DNA from: Xenopus tropicalis | Taxonomy: Eukaryota; Chordata; Amphibia; Anura; Pipidae | Assembly (NCBI RefSeq): GCF_000004195.4 | Contig: NC_030677.2 | Span: forward strand, 46,811,142-46,875,141 | Length of the DNA: 64,000 nucleotides | Direction of reading: 5' to 3' | Shown: positions 58,409 through 64,000 of the stretch, one piece after another | Layout of the letters: each line of letters opens with the position of its first letter | Numbering within the stretch: the stretch's first letter is position 1 | Translations under genes and position numbers: made by a program | Notes under the pieces: model-generated | What the model was told of the DNA's origin: nothing | Database searches by the model: none | Seen by the model: the letters and a program-made list of their open reading frames with translations, nothing else

Positions 58409-60012
58409 CAGTGGCTTGCAAAAGTATTCGCCCCCCTTGAACTTTTCCACATTTTGTCACATTACAGCCACAAACATGAATCCATTTTATTGGAATTCCA
58501 CGTGAAAGACCAATACAAAGTGGTGTACACGTGAGAAGTGGAACGAAAATCAGACATGATTCTAAACATTTTTACAAATAAATAACTGCAAAGTGGGGTG
58601 TGCATAATTATTCAGCCCCCTGAGTCAGTACTTTGTAGAACCACCTTTTGCTGCAATTACAGCTGCCAGGCTTTTAGGGTATGTCTCTACCAGCTTTGCA
58701 CATCTACAGACTGAAATCCTTGCCCATTCTTCTTTGCAAAACAGCTCCAGCTCAGTCAGATTAGATGGACAGCGTTTGTGAACAGCAGTTTTCAGATCTT
58801 GCCACAGATTCTCGATTGGATTTAGATCTGGACTTTGACTGGGCCATTCTAACACATGGATATGTTGTGTTTTAAACCATTCCATTGTTGCCCTGGCTTT
58901 ATGTTTAGGGTCGTTGTCCTGCTGGAAGGTGAACCTCCGCCCCAGTCTCAAGTCTTTTGCAGACTCCAAGAGGTTTTCATCCAAGATTGCCCTGTATTTG
59001 GCTCCATCCATCTTCCCATCAACTCTGACCAGCTTCCCTGTCCCTGCTGAAGAGAAGCACCCCCAGAGCATGATGCTGCCCCCCCATATGTGACAGTGGG
59101 GATGGTGTGTTCAGAGTGATGTGCAGTGTTAGTTTTCCGCCACACATAGCGTTTTGCATTTTGGCCAAAAAGTTCCATTTTGGTCTCATCTGACCAGAGC
59201 ACCTTCTTCCACATGTTTGCTGTGTCCCCCACATGGCTTGTGGCAAACTGCAAACAGGACTTCTTATGGTTTTCTGTTAACAATGGCTTTCTTCTTGCCA
59301 CTCTTCCATAAAGGCCAACTTTGTGCAGTGCACGACTAATAGTTGTCCTATGGACAGATTCCCCCACCTGAGCTGTAGATCTCTGCAGCTCCCCCAGAGT
59401 CACCATGGGCCTCTTGGCTGCATTTCTGATCAGTGCTCTCCTTGTTCGGCCTGTGAGTTTAGGTGGACGGCCTTGTCTTGGTAGGTTTGCAGTTGTGCCA
59501 TACTCCTTCCATTTCTGAATGATCGCTTGAACAGTGCTCCATGGGATGTTCAAGGCTTTGGAAATATTTTTGTAGCCTAAGCCTGCTTTAAATTTCTCAA
59601 TAACTTTATCCCTGACCTGTCTGGTGTGTTCTTTGGACTTCATGGTGTTGTTGCTCCCAATATTCTCTTAGACACCCTCTGAGGCCGTCACAGAGCAGCT
59701 GTATTTGTACTGACATTAGATTACACACAGGTGCACTCTATTTAGTCATTAGCACTCATCAGGCAATGTCTATGGGCAACTGACTGCACTCAGACCAAAG
59801 GGGGCTGAATAATTACGCACACCCCACTTTGCAGTTATTTATTTGTAAAAAATGTTTGAAATCATGTATGATTTTCGTTCCACTTCTCACGTGTACACCA
59901 CTTTGTATTGGTCTTTCACGTGGAATTCCAATAAAATTGATTCATGTTTGTGGCTGTAATGTGACAAAATGTGGAAAAGTTCAAGGGGGCCGAATACTTT
60001 TGCAAGCCACTG
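58409..60012 (-). mobile_element. Tc1/mariner transposon, 1604 bp, nearly intact
   Basis: Flanked by TA (58407-58408 and 60013-60014). Ends cagtggcttgcaaaagtatt and the exact inverse aatacttttgcaagccactg. Inverted repeats run about 210 bp each (58409-58617 and 59803-60012), the long-repeat class of Tc1 elements whose arms hold inner and outer transposase sites. The interior carries one minus-strand transposase gene. High similarity of the two ends implies recent insertion. Confidence 0.95.
58625..59643 (-). pseudogene. Tc1-type DD34E transposase, single frameshift
   Basis: The start is MKSKEHTRQVRDKVIEKF; a full frame would be about 339 residues, the family's usual length. N-terminal paired-like helix-turn-helix (about 5-55), GRPP AT-hook (58-61), second helix-turn-helix (about 65-112). 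First catalytic Asp in WSDETK (D152), second in FQQDNDPKH, and Glu in PNPIENLW-like DLNPIENLW, with 34 residues between the last two. After residue 188 (TYGG) the frame breaks: the plus strand has seven C at 59079-59085 where eight would keep frame. The rest, from MLWGCFSS to GSTKY stop, is intact. The only visible lesion is that base. Confidence 0.95.
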
Positions 60013-60202
60013 TATTTCAGATTTCAATTATTCTTAAAGGCATAAAATGACTGGGCATGCTTAACTTGTACCCATTTACCAAACCATTTTGGTTTTTGTC
60101 TTACCTAATGAATGACATTTCCAAACTAGGTTTTGTTTGGTTAAGTAAGCAGATTGAATGTACAACTGGTTGCAAAAAAAGGATTTGATTAAATTTGAGC
60201 CT

Positions 60203-60350
60203 AGTGATGAGTGAATCTGTCCCATTTTGCTTCACCCAAAAAATCGAAAACGACAGAAACTTTGCGCAACTTTTTTGTTGTGCGCATCGGTTTGGAAGCA
60301 GCTGCACCCAATTTGACGCGACCGCGACTTTTATTTTGATACGCAACCAT
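60203..60350. mobile_element. Partial 'agtgatgagcgaa' MITE
   Basis: Starts agtgatgagtgaatctgtcc, continues cattttgcttcacccaaaaa and ends near cgcgacttttattttgatac. The right terminal repeat is missing. Confidence 0.65.
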
Positions 60351-60529
60351 AAATCATAAATAAAGCATACAAAGTGTAAATCCTACCTATTATACCAGTG
60401 ATATTCAAATATGAACTTTATTCCTTAATTTACATCATCCCTATTCATCTCTGTATTGGATTTGCTGCCATTTTCTGATGGATGTCCCACTCACTAACCA
60501 TATCACACTCTTATGGGTTTATATATCAA

Positions 60530-60895
60530 TTTTTGAGTTTGAGAATTCTTTTCTAATTCAAATAAACTTTCATTTTAAATAAATGCAAATGCTTGCTTAT
60601 TTATTAATATGGAAAACGTGTTCAAATAAAAAAAAAACCTCAAATATCTTTAATTAGCAAGTTTGCAAACTCGAAAAAAAACTCAAAAAAATCTGGAATT
60701 GAAAATAAGGCTTGACTTTGTCTAGGACAACTCCCATAGATTTCTACATAAACTCCCAAGCTTTTAGGTGCCAATGTTTTACATTTGAGTTTTTGTTTTT
60801 TTTTTGCATTTAATAAATATCAGACATTCAAATTTAACCATAAATCAAATTTTAGTGCAAAAAAAAAAGAATTGAACGCTGATAAATCACCCCCT
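60530..60895. mobile_element. Decayed MITE related to 37200-37388
   Basis: Left gagtttgagaattcttttct; right attgaacgctgataaatcac then cccc. The interior has ctcccatagatttctacata and aactcccaagcttttaggtg, like 37340-37390. Boundaries approximate. Confidence 0.5.
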
Positions 60896-61110
60896 TAAAA
60901 ATGTCATCCAGTATGTAATACTGGTGCATAATATACTAATGTAATAGTGTCTTTTCTAATGATAGGAAAGCCTTCTTCTAGAAATAATTAGGCAAAAAGT
61001 CTTTAACTTTGGGCTAGTAATATGTTCCAAAAACAGAAAATATAATAGATCCTTCAGACCAAGCAATAAAGAAAAGGTGGGGCAATTCAGCAGAGCAACA
61101 CACATTATGA

Positions 61111-61390
61111 CACAGATCCCCAACCTTTTATACTCGTGAGCCACATTCAAATGGAAAAAGTGTTGGGGAGCAACACAAGCATGAAAAAAGTTTCTGGGGG
61201 TGCCAATAAAAGCTGCAATTGCCTATTTAATAGCCCCTATAAGGACAACCTACAGAAGGCTTTATTTGGCTTTACATTGGGTTTTATGCAACCAAAACTT
61301 GCCTCTGAACCAGAACTTCAAAAATAAGCACCTGCTTTGAGGCCACTGGGAGCAACATGTTGCTCACGAGCCACAGGTTGGGGAATACTG
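61111..61390. mobile_element. 280-bp hAT-like MITE
   Basis: Left end cacagatccccaacc; right end, inverted, ggttggggaatactg. Subterminal ctcgtgagccacatt is mirrored by catgttgctcacgagccaca. Flanked by 8 bp, cattatga / cactatga, with one mismatch. A frame across it (61136-61327) is not a gene. Confidence 0.82.
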
Positions 61391-61398
61391 CACTATGA

Positions 61399-62660
61399 CA
61401 TAATCATTTTAATATCATTTTTCCCAAGTAAAAAGTTAAGATCAATATAGATCATTAAAGATTTTTGGCCTTCCAGATTTATATAGCTATTTGTAAGGAT
61501 TATAATCATGCTTCCAATTTTTAAAATTCATAAAGATTCAAGTCTGCATTTTATTTAGAGAATGATGCCAAAATTGTTATTAATTTTTATTATTTGGATA
61601 ATCCACACTCTGTTTTATGTAATTTTAAATACATTGATAATTGATTCATTTTCTTTAAATTCACACTTAAAAATAAAAAACAATAACTACATTGTACATC
61701 CTCTTGTACTGTATGTGTCATTTTTAGAGCACACAATTTTAAAAAATAAAATACCAGCTACATATGTTTGTTGCTATCTGTCATTTGCCAGAAATTGTTC
61801 ACTTAAAATCAGACAAACAGAAAAGAGAGAGAGATATGCATCAAATCTAAATAAAGTCAGTGCTTCTAGAGAAGAAATGACAAAACTTGATAAAACGGAA
61901 TGCAATTTCCAGCTGATGTTCAAAATTGCCTATCATGACATATTTGAAATACAAGAAAGTAAGAGTTTTACTATTTTGCTATCCCACTATGATCCAATCA
62001 CGCATATACATAAGACAGTTCTTAGAAGTTTGGGAAGGTTTTTTTCTACCCCTAAATATCTCATGCATTCATTTTTCACCCACCTTATCTCGTGACAATA
62101 TTCTGATTTATATTCATAGCATTTTTACACTTCACAGTTTTAATATTTCTTGCCATGGGCATTTTAATATTCTTTTTCCGAAGAGATAAATGGAGTTGTT
62201 AACAATGAAACAATGCTTTAGCATAATTCTTTATTCCCTTTAATTAGGGAAAAGCAATAATATTTTAAATTGATAATTCAAAAATAAATAAATAAAAAAG
62301 CAATTGTGGTTTAATATATCATTAAAGCAGAGAGCAACATTTTCCTGACAGTCCCTTTAGCTTAAAATTGCAACTGCGGTACAATGCTGCTAGTATATTT
62401 CTAACTGATAAACCAAACCTTTCATTTCTGAAGATGACATACACTGAAACTTCAATCTCATGTCATTTGGTTTACTATAATAATTATCTATTTCTGTCAT
62501 AAACAACAAGATGAAACTTTGGTAGACATCTACCGTAAATACCTAGAATTGATCTAAACCTTTGGTTCATATTTTTCAGTCATTGAATATGAATTGCAGT
62601 AGAGTCTACAAAGGACTCTTTAGAAGGACTGTCTCTTAGTGGGTATATCATCTTCGAGCT
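61399..62660. other. AT-rich stretch with a 177-codon open frame
   Basis: 61562-62095 (+) is open for 177 codons, the longest frame in the window not explained by a repeat. It has a hydrophobic start (MMPKLLLIFIIWIIHTLFYV) but is built from AT-rich codons, and I see no domain, homology or promoter. I regard it as probably chance. Confidence 0.3.
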
Positions 62661-62880
62661 TGAGCATTCATATACCAAAAACATGTGTGGGAGTTCCCAA
62701 ACTCTAATGTGGTTTCTTCATCTGAATAGCCTGGTTTGTGTGAATTGGGTTTTTGAGCTTTTTATTTTTTGGTCGGGGAAAAGAAAAACCAGATTTGCAT
62801 GAATCGGTTGTTGAGATAAAAAAAAAAAAAACCACACAAGAGCTTGGGAACTCCTGCATGGTTTTGAGATACAAATACTC
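62661..62880. repeat. Imperfect inverted repeat, MITE-like
   Basis: gagcattcatataccaaaaa ... gggagttcccaaactcta, then tgtggttt at 62661-62715, is mirrored by aaaccacacaagagcttggg, then aactcctgcatggttttgag at 62830-62880. Arms are about 52 bp around a 115-bp middle. No duplication identified. Confidence 0.6.
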
Positions 62881-63639
62881 AAACCCAAAGGCTACTACTG
62901 GTATGGAAGTAGGTTTTATTGTTCCTAAGTCTGGAAATGGTGTAAAAGGGCAGTTCAAACCCAATATAAAAGCCCCCCCTTCCTTAAGACCCAATAGCAA
63001 CAGAATATTTATTAGTAAAACAAGCTAGTAAAAACTGTCATTACTAAAACTGTCATTACTGTCATTTAGCACATTTTATCTGTTAATTAGAACAGGGGAT
63101 CATATGACTTTGCTGTCAACAGCATCTTTTTTATTTCTGTTTTAGGAATATACAATCAAAAAAGTATGCGCTTCGGAGAGGTGTTCTGGAAGACCGTCAC
63201 ACTCTTCTACCTCTCAATCGGCTTGTAGCACTAGTACACATATGATCCACACAAATGCAGAATTACTCATTCACAGGTTGAATATGCACATCCCATTCAG
63301 GTTGCAGAGCAGTTAATTTCGGACACATCTCAGGGATACATACAATCCAGAGACCAGCTTCGCCTCAGGGAATTTTCACACCACCTTCCGGTCCTATCAG
63401 TCCAGTACCCTCCTAGTTACCCTAGGCTCTTCCTTCTGGCCCCTACACTATCTCTCAGTTTTGACTACGGCTTAGTAACAACACTTAAGCCCCTGCCTCC
63501 TCATTGAGGTACATGCTACCCATACTAGGTTGCCTGACTACCTGGAGTACCTACTCTACACCTCCTATAACTGATGCATCAGTGGCCCAACTGTAAAATA
63601 ACATGTTACCTATAATAATTATTACTAACACTTAACCCG

Positions 63640-64000
63640 ATACTGGGGAACTACCAATTATTTGGTGCACCCTCCTACGTGCTTGTATGTGCACATCAGC
63701 ATGTGTCCTGATGTCCACATGCAATGTTCTTCCAGGTCCTGATTCATAGTGCCACATTGTGATGTCATTTTGGCACCAAATTCAAATTTAAAAGGACTGT
63801 TCTGGCAGTAATCCTTGCCCAAGGTGACTCTGTTTATTACAGTTCCTGCTTATGCCTTTGTTTGTTATCCTGATCTCTTGGTTATTGACTCTGTGCCTGT
63901 TCCCTACTCTGCTTGTTTGCTGCCTGCCTTGACTCTTTTACTCTATTTTACTACGCCTCTTTTTACTCTTGCCTGTACCATGCAACTCGCAGTGTTCAGG
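63640..64000 (+). mobile_element. Possible LTR-retrotransposon end
   Basis: gatgtcattttggcaccaaa, then aaaggactgttctggcagta and a run of cctgcctt / gactctt / tgcctgta words recall the LTR of frog Gypsy-like elements. It runs off the right edge and has no coding evidence here. Uncertain. Confidence 0.35.

Noticed and set aside
61136..61327. 63-codon frame in the 61-kb element
   Set aside because: It lies wholly within a hAT-like MITE with clear ends and target duplication.

Overview
This window looks like non-coding chromosomal DNA from a pipid frog (Xenopus; I cannot separate X. tropicalis from X. laevis by eye). It is AT-rich, stop-dense in all frames and packed with repeat families typical of that genus: T2/Kolobok-type MITEs with TTAA duplications, the 'tacaggtatggga' MITE, the 'agtgatgagcgaa' MITE, hAT and Harbinger-like foldback elements, CR1/L2 LINE tails, Penelope-like elements and a Tc1 transposon. 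I found no intact host gene, tRNA, rRNA or CRISPR array. Most open frames are chance frames or readings through repeats.

Layout. 0-10 kb: mostly unique AT-rich DNA with MITEs at 0.2, 2.8, 7.5 and 8.3 kb and a hammerhead-type motif at 7.0 kb. 10-24 kb: a hAT foldback element with 108-bp arms (10.7 kb), two CR1-type LINE fragments (12.7 and 15.5 kb, the first split by a MITE), GC-rich hAT-like MITEs (16.5 and 19.7 kb) and strongly palindromic elements (21.7 and 22.9 kb). 24-33 kb: a LINE 3' end with a 34-bp minisatellite (26.6-27.2 kb) and a roughly 1-kb head-to-head inverted dimer flanked by a 15-bp duplication (29.6-30.6 kb). 33-40 kb: one unexplained stop-free, GC-richer stretch (33.4-33.6 kb), T2 MITEs and a 1.63-kb transposon holding 23 copies of a 52-bp repeat. 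44-49 kb: three more members of that family holding 1, 11 and 7 copies, then a 2.6-unit tandem array with two intact type I hammerhead ribozymes on the minus strand, resembling an animal retrozyme. 50-57 kb: a 28-bp minisatellite with 176-bp higher-order repeats, and a decayed Penelope-like element with recognisable reverse transcriptase and C-terminal motifs on the minus strand, interrupted by three MITEs or fragments. 58-64 kb: a 1.6-kb Tc1/mariner element whose transposase is broken by one missing base in a G run, further MITEs, and a possible LTR remnant at the right edge.

Nothing here acts as a pathway. The two signals most worth following are the hammerhead and Penelope-type sequences and the 52-bp arrays present in exact whole-number copies inside non-autonomous transposons.
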